This document shows, one piece after another, positions 7,582 through 14,909 of a DNA stretch of 64,000 nt. A model generated the notes under the pieces. That model ran no database searches. It had not been told where the DNA came from and worked only from the letters and a program-made list of their open reading frames with translations. The DNA is from Halalkalicoccus sp. NIPERK01 (lineage in GTDB: Archaea; Halobacteriota; Halobacteria; Halobacteriales; Halalkalicoccaceae). The stretch covers positions 310,001 through 374,000 of the forward strand of contig NZ_JASVVV010000001.1 of assembly GCF_030287405.1 (NCBI RefSeq), given 5' to 3'. Position numbers and translations under genes: made by a program. Positions within the stretch are counted from its first letter, which is position 1; each line of letters begins with the position of its first letter.

Positions 7582-8024
7582 ACATCGTCGCAATCACCTC
7601 GTGTCCGACAGGCATCGCACACAGCCAGATGGCCGCCGAGAACCTCCGCACCACCGCCGAGGAACTGGGCCACACCGTCTCCGTCGAGGTGCAGGGGGCG
7701 ATGGGGACCCAGGACGAACTCACGGCCGACGAGATAGAGGCCGCCGACGCGGTGATCATCGCCGCCGACACCTCGGTCAATCGGGACCGATTCGAGGACA
7801 CACCCGTCGTGAAGGGGACCGTCAAGGACGGCGTGAACGACGCCGAGGGACTGATCCGACAGGCCGTCGAACTGGCCGGGAGCGGGTCGACCGCCGACGT
7901 CGAGGCCGAGACCGGCGGGGACACGCCACCCGAGAGCGAACCGGAGGCGGCCGACGAGCAACAGCAACTCGGCGGCGACCCGTCGAAGGGGCTGTTCGCG
8001 CGTCTCAAGCGGTTCCTCGGGTAG
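7578..8024 (+). CDS. ptfB: Fructose PTS EIIB component with amphipathic C-terminal tail
   Basis: A 148-residue protein. The first ~100 residues are a fructose-type IIB domain with the phospho-accepting Cys9 in ITSCPTGIAHSQMAAENL. An acidic Pro/Glu/Gln-rich linker follows (about 105-135), then a short basic amphipathic end, GLFARLKRFLG. IIB domains are normally about 100 residues. The tail may be a remnant of a IIB-IIC fusion or a membrane- or IIC-docking helix (inference). It overlaps ptfI by ATGA at 7578-7581 and is the last gene of the operon. Confidence 0.92.
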   Translation: MNIVAITSCPTGIAHSQMAAENLRTTAEELGHTVSVEVQGAMGTQDELTADEIEAADAVIIAADTSVNRDRFEDTPVVKGTVKDGVNDAEGLIRQAVELAGSGSTADVEAETGGDTPPESEPEAADEQQQLGGDPSKGLFARLKRFLG

Positions 8025-8286
8025 TTCCCGCCGATCGCCGATGAGAGGCCGTACGCAGAACGGGGCGTATCGCGGAAGACTAACGCGGATCCTACCCGCA
8101 CGCAGATACCGGCAATAATTAACGGAAAGAGTCGCCGTTCGGGACGTATCGCTCGGCGAGCCGACGGTTCGGACGCATCGAGGACCGGTACGTCGTCGAT
8201 AGCCGTAGATTTCGCCGGTAGCGCCAACCCCCAACAGAGTTCGCCCCAACGACGACGCCTATGTGAGCGGCAGCGTTAACCGTTCT
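8025..8286. other. Intergenic region between the ptf operon and the sulfite reductase leader
   Basis: No gene supported. It must hold the end of the ptf transcript and the promoter of the next operon. AT-rich spots are AATAATTAACGG near 8113-8124 and GTTAACC near 8275-8281; no clear TATA box at the leaderless distance from 8287 was identified. Confidence 0.4.
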
Positions 8287-8397
8287 ATGAGTAATGTGAT
8301 CGTGACACAACCACGTAGACGACCGACGAAATCGGATCCGGTGGCCGGGAGGCCGACATCTGTAGAGCCGACGCCCGCGACGAGGTGGCTCGCATGA
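8287..8397 (+). CDS. Relay mini-ORF 1 (36 codons)
   Basis: A 36-residue frame (MSNVIVTQPRRRP...TRWLA) that ends in an ATGA overlap with mini-ORF 2 at 8394-8397. The product matches no family known to me. Just before the overlap there is a GAGGTGG sequence usable as ribosome-binding site for mini-ORF 2. It is listed because it begins an unbroken chain of four overlapping frames into the reductase gene; real translation is inferred, not shown. Confidence 0.4.
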   Translation: MSNVIVTQPRRRPTKSDPVAGRPTSVEPTPATRWLA

Positions 8398-8456
8398 CCA
8401 GCGTCGGAGCACGCTCCGACGAGCTCACGCTCGGTCACGGAGGTGACCTCGCGTGA
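8394..8456 (+). CDS. Relay mini-ORF 2 (20 codons)
   Basis: A 63-nt frame (20 residues), start ATG in an ATGA overlap, stop TGA in a GTGA overlap with mini-ORF 3 at 8453-8456. It contains hairpin GTCGGAGC/GCTCCGAC (8403-8420) and a second hairpin, GGTCAC/GTGACC (8433-8448), whose loop and 3' arm hold the GGAGGTG ribosome site of mini-ORF 3. Confidence 0.45.
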   Translation: MTSVGARSDELTLGHGGDLA

Positions 8457-8515
8457 ACAGCGACGAATCGAAGATTCGTCTGGCTCACGGCGACCACGGG
8501 AGGTGGTCGCCGTGA
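8453..8515 (+). CDS. Relay mini-ORF 3 (20 codons)
   Basis: A 63-nt frame starting GTG and ending TGA in a GTGA overlap with the reductase gene at 8512-8515. It repeats mini-ORF 2 with a 59-nt period (shared AACAGCG/ACCAGCG start, CTCACG, then ACGG-AGGTG). It contains hairpin GACGAATC/GATTCGTC with GAA loop (8462-8480) and a perfect 9-bp hairpin, GGCGACCAC/GTGGTCGCC (8489-8511), around the reductase's own GGGAGGTGG ribosome site. Confidence 0.45.
   Translation: MNSDESKIRLAHGDHGRWSP
8489..8511 (+). promoter_or_regulatory. Hairpin sequestering the ribosome-binding site of the reductase gene
   Basis: Perfect 9-bp stem (8489-8497 with 8503-8511) and a 5-nt loop GGGAG, directly abutting the GTG start at 8512. 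The GGAGGTGG ribosome site is split between loop and 3' arm. When folded it should block initiation; a ribosome finishing mini-ORF 3 would open it. The equivalent hairpin one unit earlier (8433-8448) keeps the pairing with different bases. Confidence 0.65.
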
Positions 8516-10206
8516 ACACAGTCGAGCAGTGGAAACAGGAGAAACACCCGCTCGACGTCGTCGAGGACGTCCACGAGTACGCCGCCGAGGGCCTGTCGTT
8601 CGACGAGATCGAGGAGCGCGCGGGCGAGGGCGTCTGGGAACGCATGAAGTGGACGGGGATGTACACCCACGGCCGCCAGCGGGGCTACCTGATGATGCGC
8701 ACGAAGGTCCCCGGCGGGTATCTCACGCCCGACCAGGCAGAAACGATCGGCGAGGTCGCGCGCGACTTCGCCACCGCCCCCGAGGAGTACGGTGGCAGCG
8801 AGCAGAACGAACTGTGGGGCGACGCCTTCCTCGACATCACGACCCGCCAGGACGTCCAGACCCACTGGATCGAGATCGAGGACGTCCCCGAGATCTGGGA
8901 GCGCTACGACGACGTGGGGCTGACGACGATCCAGGGCTGTGGCGACGGCGCGCGAAACGTCCTCGGATGCCCGGCCGCCGGCCTCGACGACCACGGGTGT
9001 TTCGACGCCCAGCCCGTCGTCGACGCGGTCTCGGACTTTTTCACCGGCAACCGCGAGTACGCGAACTTACCCAGAAAGTTCAAGATGACGATCACGGGCT
9101 GCAAGCACGACTGCGCCCAGTCGCAGATCAACGACGTGGGACTGGTGCCCGCGGAAAAAGAGCTAGAGGGAGAGCCCCACTACGGCTTTCACGCCCGCGT
9201 CGGCGGTGGCCTCTCGGACGGCCCGCGGATGGCCTCCGAACTCGACGTCTTCGTCCCCCCGGAGGACGCAGTCGAGTTCTGCCGGGCGATCGCACAGACG
9301 TTCAAGGAGTTGGGCGACCGCCACAACCGCGGCGTCTGCCGGATGCGGTATCTCGTCGAGCAACTGGGCCCCGAAACGTTCGAGGAGGCCATCCGCGACC
9401 GGTGTTCGGTCGACCTCCCGACGCGCGGCGAGGGCCTCACCGAGGGCTACCGGGGCGACCACGTCGGCGTCCACGACCAGCGCGAGGAGGGGCTGAACTA
9501 CGTCGGCTTCAACGTGATCGCGGGCCGGATGGGCGGCGAGGAGTTCGCCGAGGCCGCCCGCGCCGCCCGCGAGTACGGCACCGAGGAGAGTTCTATCCGG
9601 CTCGCGACCGACCAGAACTTCCTGATCACGCACGTTCCGGAAGGGCGCGTCGAGGACCTCCTCGCGGAGCCCTTCGCCGCCGACTACCAGCCCGACCCCG
9701 GTCCCTTCTCGCGGGGGGCGGTCGGCTGCACCGGCAGCGAGTTCTGCAACTACGGGATCATCGAGACGAAGGATCGAGTGAAGCGGTGGGCGCGCGAACT
9801 CGACGAGCGCATCGAGACGCCCGAGGGCCTCGAAGTGGTCCGGATGCACATGAGCGGCTGTTCGGCCTCGTGTGCCCAGCCCCAGATCGCCGACATCGGC
9901 TTCCGGGGCGAGACTGTGAAGGTCGAGACCGAGGGCAACGCCGAGGACGATATCGTCGAGGGGATGGACTTCGGCCTCGGCGGGAGCCTCGGGACCGACA
10001 ACGCGTTTCTCGACTGGGTCGAGACGGCGGTCCCCGCCGATTCGGTCATTCCGGCGCTCGAACAGCTCTTCGGGACCTACGCCGAGGAGCGCCAGGAGGA
10101 CGAACGCTTCTACGAGTGGACCCGGCGGGTCGACAACGCCCGCCTGCGGACGGTGATGCGGGGGGCCGACGCGCCCGTCTCGAAGGGGGTCGCCGCCGAT
10201 GACTGA
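8512..10206 (+). CDS. Siroheme/[4Fe-4S] sulfite or nitrite reductase
   Basis: A 564-residue two-lobed nitrite/sulfite reductase catalysing six-electron reduction of sulfite to sulfide or nitrite to ammonium. The cluster/siroheme ligands are Cys406 and Cys412 (CTGSEFC) and Cys450 and Cys454 (CSASC), the assimilatory C-x5-C...C-x3-C pattern. The N-terminal lobe has the pseudo-symmetric GCKHDCAQSQINDVGL. Start GTG 8512 is chosen because the protein there begins MNTVEQWKQEKHPLDVV, typical of the family, and sits behind GGAGGTGG. The gene overlaps the following FrhB-type gene by 8 nt. Substrate cannot be settled from sequence; the partner argues for sulfite reduction with F420H2 as donor. Confidence 0.85.
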   Translation: MNTVEQWKQEKHPLDVVEDVHEYAAEGLSFDEIEERAGEGVWERMKWTGMYTHGRQRGYLMMRTKVPGGYLTPDQAETIGEVARDFATAPEEYGGSEQNELWGDAFLDITTRQDVQTHWIEIEDVPEIWERYDDVGLTTIQGCGDGARNVLGCPAAGLDDHGCFDAQPVVDAVSDFFTGNREYANLPRKFKMTITGCKHDCAQSQINDVGLVPAEKELEGEPHYGFHARVGGGLSDGPRMASELDVFVPPEDAVEFCRAIAQTFKELGDRHNRGVCRMRYLVEQLGPETFEEAIRDRCSVDLPTRGEGLTEGYRGDHVGVHDQREEGLNYVGFNVIAGRMGGEEFAEAARAAREYGTEESSIRLATDQNFLITHVPEGRVEDLLAEPFAADYQPDPGPFSRGAVGCTGSEFCNYGIIETKDRVKRWARELDERIETPEGLEVVRMHMSGCSASCAQPQIADIGFRGETVKVETEGNAEDDIVEGMDFGLGGSLGTDNAFLDWVETAVPADSVIPALEQLFGTYAEERQEDERFYEWTRRVDNARLRTVMRGADAPVSKGVAADD

Positions 10207-11800
10207 TCGCGAACGCGACCCGACCGGTTCGCTCCCCCACGTCCCCGATTCCGGGGCGGACGGAACGGGCGTCCCGCCGACGAGCGGGGCGCGCGATCCC
10301 AGCGGTGTGGACCCCGACGCGAAGCCGATTCGCTACCGGCGGGCCGACGGGAGCGAGGACGAGACGACTACGGACGCGGGGAGCGAGGACTGCGGATGCG
10401 GGAGCTGTGGCTGTGATACCGCACCGGAGGGATCGAACGTCGCCGCCGACGGCAGCGGCGGCGCGGTCAACGTCGAACCCGATGGAAGCCTCGGCGACCT
10501 GCGGTTCACGACGCCGAGCGAGGGGACGAGCCAGAATCTAGAGAGCGATCCGGCCGAGCGCGTGAACGTCCCGGAGGGCGTCGACCTCGACACCCCGTCC
10601 TACGAGATCCGCTCGGAGATGAACGACATCGAGACGCCCGACGAGAAGACGTGGTTCATGGAACTCGATACCGCCGTCATCGACGAGGGTCGATGTATCC
10701 AGTGTGGGACCTGCGTCGCCGCGTGTCCCTCCGATTCGATCGGGATCGGCGAGGACGATCTGCCCGAGTTGGTGAAGATGTGTACCGGCTGTTCGCTGTG
10801 CTGGGACTTCTGTCCCCGCGGAGGGCTCCGATACGAGCGCCAGTGGAAGATCACCGGCGGCGAGGACAACGTCAAGGGCGCGGGCGACCCGATCACCGAG
10901 TTCTCCGCGAGGGTCGGCGAGTCCTGGCAGCGAAACGCACAGGACGGTGGCGTCGTCACGAGCGTGCTCTCGCATCTCTTGGAGGCCGGCGAGATCGACG
11001 GCGCGCTGATCGCGACCGAGTCGGAGGAGGAGCCCTGGAAGGCCGAGAGCTTCCTCGCGACCACCCACGAGGAACTGGTCGCGAACGCGGGCAGTTTCTA
11101 CAACCAGACGATGGCGCTCGGCAACCTCGATCTGGATCGGTGGGAGCACAAACTCCCCGACAAGCCCGCAGAAGATATCAGCCTCGCCGTGGTGGGGACG
11201 CCCTGCGAGATCGAGGGGATCCGCGCCTTACAGGACTTCGAATGGGAGTACGGAGGTCAGGAGGAGGGGGTCCGCGCGATCGACTACACGATCGCGCTCA
11301 TGTGTACGAAGAACTTCAACTACCACCGGCTCATCGGCGAGCAGTTGGAGGAAAAGCGTGGGATCAGCACGGATGAAATCGGGAAGATGGACGTGCTCCA
11401 CGGCGACATGATCGTCTACGACCACGAGGGCGAGGAGGTCCTGCGCGAGGACGTCACGGAGTTCCACGACGCCACCCTCAAGGGCTGCAACGAGTGTGCG
11501 GACTTCACGGGCTACTGTGCCGATCTCACCGTCGGCTCCGTGGGATCGAGCGACGAGTACTCGAGCGTGATCGTCCGCACCGAGCGCGGGATGGACGCCT
11601 GGGAACTCACGGAACCGGACCTCGATTACCACGACCTGGAGGACCGCTCGGCGATCGGCAAACTGCAGGGCTGGGACAAGAAGAACGCCTTCGAGTCGCT
11701 CGAACGGCCGTTCGATCCCGACGCGCCGCGGTTCATCGAGTACACCGAGCACGCCGAGAACTACGGCGTCGAACTGAATCCCCACGAGAGCGGCCACTGA
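10199..11800 (+). CDS. FrhB/FpoF-type F420-linked flavo-iron-sulfur protein
   Basis: A 533-residue protein. Residues 1-150 form an acidic, low-complexity extension with an unusual CGCGSCGC cluster (Cys65, 67, 70, 72). Two [4Fe-4S] motifs follow: Cys166/169/172/176 (CIQCGTCVAACP) and Cys195/198/201/205 (CTGCSLCWDFCP). Then comes an F420 hydrogenase/dehydrogenase beta-subunit domain (AVVGTPCEIEGIRAL; KGCNECADFTGYCADLTVGSVGSSDEYSSVIVRT). Family members oxidise F420H2 through FAD and pass electrons to iron-sulfur clusters, although some homologues act on other substrates. The 8-nt overlap with the reductase suggests a two-subunit complex equivalent to the fused methanogen enzyme Fsr (inference). 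Confidence 0.82.
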   Translation: MTDRERDPTGSLPHVPDSGADGTGVPPTSGARDPSGVDPDAKPIRYRRADGSEDETTTDAGSEDCGCGSCGCDTAPEGSNVAADGSGGAVNVEPDGSLGDLRFTTPSEGTSQNLESDPAERVNVPEGVDLDTPSYEIRSEMNDIETPDEKTWFMELDTAVIDEGRCIQCGTCVAACPSDSIGIGEDDLPELVKMCTGCSLCWDFCPRGGLRYERQWKITGGEDNVKGAGDPITEFSARVGESWQRNAQDGGVVTSVLSHLLEAGEIDGALIATESEEEPWKAESFLATTHEELVANAGSFYNQTMALGNLDLDRWEHKLPDKPAEDISLAVVGTPCEIEGIRALQDFEWEYGGQEEGVRAIDYTIALMCTKNFNYHRLIGEQLEEKRGISTDEIGKMDVLHGDMIVYDHEGEEVLREDVTEFHDATLKGCNECADFTGYCADLTVGSVGSSDEYSSVIVRTERGMDAWELTEPDLDYHDLEDRSAIGKLQGWDKKNAFESLERPFDPDAPRFIEYTEHAENYGVELNPHESGH

Positions 11801-11830
11801 GAACCGCCGGCCGGTCCGCGACCGACGCGA

Positions 11831-12238
11831 TCACTCCCTCAGGAGGTCGGGATCGTTGTAGGCGGCGGTGCGCCCCTTTCGGGGCTCGGTTTCGAGGAGG
11901 CGTTCGAGCGTCCGCTCGAAGGTCGCCTCGTCGATCTCGCCCGTCGCGTACCGATAGCGGAGTCGTTCGAGCGGCGACTCCCCGTCCGGTTCGACGACCC
12001 CGGCGTCTCCGGCCTCGCCGTTCGACCCGGTCACCCACCAGTAGAGGTGGTACACCGCGTAGGTCCCGAGCAGGACCAGCGGTGCGAGGGTGACCAGCGA
12101 GACGAGCGCGATCCACAGCGGTATCCCGGGGACGAGGAACGTCGGGACGACGAGGAAGGCGGTGATCAGCAGACCGACCCACAGCGGCGAACGCAGGGCG
12201 CGTCGACCGCCCGCCTCGATGCGCGATTCGAGTGACAT
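11831..12238 (-). CDS. SHOCT-domain membrane protein
   Basis: A 135-residue protein with two adjacent hydrophobic segments (about residues 15-60) and a C-terminal SHOCT-like motif (PLERLRYRYATGEIDEATFERTLERLLE). Such proteins are frequent in haloarchaea and SHOCT is thought to mediate oligomerisation. Start ATG 12236-12238 is chosen because residues further upstream in the frame are not conserved-looking. Function unknown. Confidence 0.75.
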   Translation of the reverse strand: MSLESRIEAGGRRALRSPLWVGLLITAFLVVPTFLVPGIPLWIALVSLVTLAPLVLLGTYAVYHLYWWVTGSNGEAGDAGVVEPDGESPLERLRYRYATGEIDEATFERTLERLLETEPRKGRTAAYNDPDLLRE

Positions 12239-12616
12239 GCACACCCATTGCGCCCCGTCCGGTATAGCGGTGTCGCCACCGTCGAACGGGCCGTCAGCCC
12301 GCGAGGAGCGCGGTGGATCTGTTATCATTCACTTGTTTCATTGAGCGAAATAATCTACCGGAAGGCCCACCATCGTCGTGCGTCGAGGTACTGACGCCGG
12401 CAGCTGGCAGGCGATGGGGAGCGGTCTCTGGCCGTTCCTCGGCCCTCCAGCCTCCTGGTCAACCCTTCTACACCGACCCGATACCCCGAAGCCGTGCTAC
12501 CCCGGAGAAGCGCCGAGCACCCTCGCTCGCACGTCGTGGCCCGCCTTTACCGGGATTGACGTACGGAAACGAGCCGCAAAGGTTATACGTCCCGTTGGAT
12601 ATTGGACGGAGCGTCA
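12239..12616. promoter_or_regulatory. Intergenic stretch holding a divergent promoter pair
   Basis: No gene supported in these ~380 bases. TTATAC at 12583-12588 lies about 31 bases before the ATG at 12617, the haloarchaeal leaderless spacing. An AT-rich patch (GTTATCATTCACTTG near 12320) could serve the minus-strand gene only with a long leader. Confidence 0.5.
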
Positions 12617-13918
12617 ATGGACCGGCGACGGCTCCTTCTGCTCGGGCTGGTCGTGCTCGCCGCCAGCTACCTCGTGGCCGGCGGGTTCGGGGCCCTGACG
12701 GGCGGGCCGACCGACCGGGACACGCTCGACCGCGAGCGGCTCGTCCAGCCCGAGGAGGAGGGGAGCTACCTCTGGCCGTACACCAGCCGCGAGCGGAGCG
12801 CCGACGGGCAGACGCTGGCGATCAACCTGATCGTTCACGGCTCCGACGAGCAGGTCCGTCAGGCGCTCGACGACCGAACCGAACTCGAGTGGGAGGAGAC
12901 CGACCCGGAGGAGGAGGAGGTCGAGGCCGACACCTACGAGGTGAGCGTCGAGGAGAACGGGGTCGACTGGGACGACGCCCATGGGTCGACCCGGTACACC
13001 TACGTCGACACGGGGCCCCACGGCGGCGGGGGCGTCTGGATGGACGAGAGCTACCAGCTCCACGCGGGGACCTACCTCGGCAGCCGCCACCACATCCGCG
13101 CGTACACGACGCCGACGGACGACTGGACCGCGATCCAGGCCCACAAGGAGTACTGGGACTGGTTTCGCCTCCGTCACACCGTGACCGGCACGCAGGGCGC
13201 GCGCAACGACCTCGAATCGGAGTTCATCGGCCAGCCCTTCGTCGAGGAGGTCCGCCGCGAGCACCACGGGGTCGACGAGGGTGGCAACGACGGCTGGCTG
13301 TCGGTGATCGAACTGGAGAGCGTCCCGCCGGGCACCGGCGTGGCGGTTCTCGGACTGATCGGAATCCTCACCCGGGAGACCCACCGGGCGGTGTGGCGCG
13401 AGAGCCGCCGCCTGCTCGGGTGGACGCTCGCGAACACGCGGGGGTTCGTCCTCGCGGCGGCGCTCGGGGCGCTGTACCTCGGGGTTCGGAGCGCGGGGCT
13501 CTTTCTAGAAACGACGGTCCCCTGGGTCCCGCCGAAGGCGTTCGTCGCCGTGCTCTATCCCGTTCTGGTCGTCGGCCTGCCGATCGTGGCGGTCGTCCTC
13601 GCACAGCCGTTCGAGGCCGCCACCCGGTTCGTGCGCCTCCAGTGGGTCGTGAACCTGCTGGGGCGGTCGCTCGAACCCCTGCCCGCCTTCGGTTTCGCCG
13701 TCGTCGGCCTCGGGACGGCGTTCGTGATGGACTTCGCCGGCCTCGGGGTCGCCGCGGTCCCGATCGAGCTGCTGCTCCACCGGCTCGGGCTGACGTTCGC
13801 CCTCGGGCTGATCGCGGCGGGGGCGGCCCGCAGCGACGCCCGGGGTCGGGGCCTCCTCGCGCTCGGGCTCCTCGGCTGGACCGTCGGGCTCGCGATGGCG
13901 CTGTTCGGCTATCTGTAG
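12617..13918 (+). CDS. Polytopic membrane protein with large external domain
   Basis: A 433-residue protein not assigned to a known family. An N-terminal hydrophobic segment (about 6-25) is followed by an acidic soluble region (about 30-235, with many Trp/Tyr and HHIRAYTTP) and then about six transmembrane segments (from about 240 to the end). The topology suggests an extracytoplasmic domain anchored by a membrane bundle. The start is supported by MDRRRLLLLGLVVLA and the TATA element ~31 bases upstream; earlier in-frame starts would precede the likely transcript. Confidence 0.7.
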   Translation: MDRRRLLLLGLVVLAASYLVAGGFGALTGGPTDRDTLDRERLVQPEEEGSYLWPYTSRERSADGQTLAINLIVHGSDEQVRQALDDRTELEWEETDPEEEEVEADTYEVSVEENGVDWDDAHGSTRYTYVDTGPHGGGGVWMDESYQLHAGTYLGSRHHIRAYTTPTDDWTAIQAHKEYWDWFRLRHTVTGTQGARNDLESEFIGQPFVEEVRREHHGVDEGGNDGWLSVIELESVPPGTGVAVLGLIGILTRETHRAVWRESRRLLGWTLANTRGFVLAAALGALYLGVRSAGLFLETTVPWVPPKAFVAVLYPVLVVGLPIVAVVLAQPFEAATRFVRLQWVVNLLGRSLEPLPAFGFAVVGLGTAFVMDFAGLGVAAVPIELLLHRLGLTFALGLIAAGAARSDARGRGLLALGLLGWTVGLAMALFGYL

Positions 13919-13975
13919 ACCCGGCCTCCGCGACGACCCCATCATTTACTATCGATCCCTGCCAACGGAACGCAC

Positions 13976-14158
13976 ATGAGCGATGAGAGCACATCCGACG
14001 AGGACGAACCGAAGCTAGCCCACGGGACCGAGCCCCACACGGCGCTCTGTCAGCGCTGTGGCGCCGAGTTCGAGTGGACCGAGGAGGTCTGCCCGGAGTG
14101 TGGCTGGGACAAGTCCGAGTGGGTACGCGGGGGCCGCTACGGTCTCAGTCGGTCGTGA
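13976..14158 (+). CDS. Small two-CxxC zinc-ribbon protein
   Basis: A 60-residue protein with an acidic N-terminus and paired knuckles CQRCGAEF and CPECGWD, a zinc-ribbon arrangement common among haloarchaeal small proteins. Its last 14 nt overlap, tail to tail, the 3' end of the DUF59 gene on the other strand. Function unknown. Confidence 0.75.
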   Translation: MSDESTSDEDEPKLAHGTEPHTALCQRCGAEFEWTEEVCPECGWDKSEWVRGGRYGLSRS

Positions 14159-14906
14159 CCCTGGTCGGACCGCCGATGCGGGCATCGCCGAGGCGCTCGC
14201 AGACGTGGCCCTGGCTGCTCATGTTGGTCCGGGCCAGCCGGCCACGGCGGTGGACCGTCTCGAACTCGGCGAGGGGAATCGCCCCGCCCTCGGGCGTGCG
14301 AAACAGCCCGTCGTCCGGGGCGTCCACCACCCCCGTCTCGGTCGCCTTCTCGAGGTAGCGCCGGATCGGATCGGCCTCGACGCAGACCGACAGCGTGTCG
14401 TCGATGCGTACGGTCGCCAGATCGCCCCCGATGGCGACGTCGCCACGGGTGAGTCCGACGATCTGCTCCGACGTCAGCCCGCCGTCGAGCAGGGTCGAGA
14501 CCGCCCGGTACTGGCGGGCCAGTCGGGCCTTCCCGTCGAGGGTCCGTCGGACCTCCTCGATGTCGCCGTCCGCGTCCCCGAAGGCGCTCTCGAACGGTTC
14601 GTCGGAGTTCACGCCCTCGTTGATCTCGTCCGCGTGCATGTGGTCCCGGAGGCGGACCGTCGCCTCCGCGATCGCCGGGTGGGCGAAGAGCGCGTCGCGG
14701 GCGTCGGCGACCATCATCCACGCGAACGCCGGGGAACACCACGCCGTCGGAAGGGTGAGCGACACCTCGACGCGCTCGCCGTCGATCTCGATCTCCTCGA
14801 CGTAGTCGAGGTCGACGATCGAGCGGTCGAGTTCGGGATCGGTGACGCGGTCCAACCGCTCGCGAACGGCCTCCCGGTCGATCCGCCGGGGTCGATGTTG
14901 GCTCAT
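14145..14906 (-). CDS. DUF59/MIP18-domain iron-sulfur assembly-type protein
   Basis: A 253-residue protein. The N-terminal ~100 residues are a DUF59 domain (LDRVTDPELDRSIVDLDYVEEI...SLTLPTAWCSPAF). The rest has no domain I recognise (includes SVCVEADPIRRYLEKA). DUF59 proteins help deliver or mature metal centres. It is downstream of the amidohydrolase with a 3-nt gap, so co-transcribed. In actinobacterial propane/acetone monooxygenase loci a DUF59 protein sits between an amidohydrolase and an alcohol dehydrogenase; the same three families meet here. Confidence 0.78.
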   Translation of the reverse strand: MSQHRPRRIDREAVRERLDRVTDPELDRSIVDLDYVEEIEIDGERVEVSLTLPTAWCSPAFAWMMVADARDALFAHPAIAEATVRLRDHMHADEINEGVNSDEPFESAFGDADGDIEEVRRTLDGKARLARQYRAVSTLLDGGLTSEQIVGLTRGDVAIGGDLATVRIDDTLSVCVEADPIRRYLEKATETGVVDAPDDGLFRTPEGGAIPLAEFETVHRRGRLARTNMSSQGHVCERLGDARIGGPTRVTTD

Positions 14907-14909
14907 GGA

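Noticed and set aside
8529-10202. Long Arg/Pro-rich open frame overlapping the sulfite reductase
   Set aside because: High-GC shadow frame: composition is strongly basic and lacks haloarchaeal bias, while the reductase frame has all catalytic cysteines.
12313-13986. 557-codon open frame over the 12617-13918 membrane protein
   Set aside because: Arg-rich shadow; the TATA box, signal anchor and acidic composition support the other frame.
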